Both the position numbers and the translations under genes were made by a program. Below the pieces are notes generated by a model. That model saw nothing but the letters and a program-made list of their open reading frames with translations, was not told the DNA's origin and searched no databases. Source: Loxodes magnus (lineage: Eukaryota; Ciliophora; Karyorelictea; Loxodida; Loxodidae). Taken from it: a stretch of 64,000 nt of DNA. The stretch lies in the NCBI GenBank assembly GCA_946699065.1, contig CAMPDV010000100.1, positions 496,001 to 560,000 on the forward strand, read 5' to 3'. Positions within the stretch are counted from its first letter, which is position 1. Every line of letters begins with the position of its first letter. Below, piece after piece: positions 63,793 to 64,000 of the stretch.

Positions 63793-64000
63793 ATGGCTTA
63801 AATTAACTTCTTTTAATTTCTCAAGCAAATTCACGAGAGAAATTTAACTCTTACAGTCTGTTTGAAATCTAACTTAGAAATTGAAGGACAAATATTTCAC
63901 CTTGACCAAAACATGAACATGCATCTATATAACACCAAAATTAAATCAGAAAACTAACTTTACGCAGATATCTAAAGAGTATTCGTTAGAGGAAATAACA
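63793..64000 (+). CDS. LSM2: LSm2-like Sm-fold protein (partial, runs off the window)
   Basis: The first 69 codons of a small Sm-fold protein are present. LSm2 belongs to the LSm1-7 decapping ring and the LSm2-8 ring bound to U6 snRNA. The Sm1 motif is visible: an N-terminal FFQFLKQI helix, then LTLTVCLKSNLEIEGQIFHLD and NMNMHLYNTKI. The Sm2 motif RVFVRGNN is at the window edge, matching the LSm2 F-IRG-S block. The ATG at 63793 follows CGAAA, the A-rich start context seen elsewhere in the window. The usual length is about 95 residues, so some 25 codons lie beyond position 64000. It is more divergent than animal LSm2, but the spacing of the two motifs fits. Confidence 0.75.

Noticed and set aside
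1-64000. tRNA genes, CRISPR arrays, telomeric repeats
   Set aside because: Looked for T-loop-like boxes, regularly spaced repeats and C/A-rich tandem arrays by eye; none was found. A covariance-model scan could still reveal a divergent tRNA.

Overview
The window is nuclear DNA of a ciliate that uses all three standard stop codons as sense codons. In every recognisable gene TAA and TAG read as glutamine. TGA reads as tryptophan inside genes and is also the only plausible stop at gene ends. Examples are the kinase motif DIW-A-LG (TGA at 11144 and 61916) and the kleisin N-terminal motif KIWL. This matches the karyorelict code (Loxodes, Parduczia) or a Condylostoma-like code. The base composition is strongly A+T-rich. 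Introns are very short (16-32 nt in the cases resolved). A 64-kb stretch without telomeres, carrying many genes, fits a karyorelict-type genome better than gene-sized chromosomes. Ordinary ORF finding misses nearly every gene here, because coding frames are full of TAA/TAG.

Layout. 0.2-5.7 kb: a Gln-rich coiled-coil protein (+), converging on a THH1/TOM1/TOM3-like seven-helix protein (-), then a small membrane protein (-). 9.5-16.8 kb: a compact plus-strand cluster with a MARK/SNF1-type kinase, a small Ser/Gln protein, a long coiled-coil protein, V-ATPase subunit G and a small Stum-like membrane protein. 18.3-27.3 kb: a hybrid histidine kinase, a small unknown, a kleisin (Rad21/Rec8 family) and an unidentified polytopic membrane protein, all plus strand. 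27.8-36.1 kb: a single minus-strand gene of about 2784 codons encoding a P4-ATPase-like/guanylyl cyclase fusion whose ATPase part has lost its catalytic motifs. 36.1-42.7 kb: an A+T-rich stretch without a gene I can defend. 42.7-44.7 kb: the 3' half of a non-LTR retrotransposon ending in a hairpin. 44.7-51.0 kb: a giant secreted/membrane beta-helix protein gene (-), interrupted by a 325-nt GC-rich insertion bounded by a 16-bp direct repeat. 52.5-59.8 kb: IFT74, a coiled-coil protein and a probable exocyst SEC8 subunit (all -). 61.0-64.0 kb: a second MARK/SNF1-type kinase, paralogous to the first, and the start of an LSm2 gene (+).

The genes do not form an operon-like pathway. They are typical eukaryotic housekeeping and ciliary genes: cilium assembly, exocytosis, proton pumping, cohesion, RNA processing and signalling. 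Co-directional neighbours can be only 14-31 nt apart, while other gaps are kilobases of A+T-rich DNA. The most unusual object is the GC-rich insertion inside the beta-helix gene. Removing one repeat copy plus the insert restores a conserved membrane-domain frame, so it is either a recent SINE-like insertion or an unexcised internal eliminated sequence.
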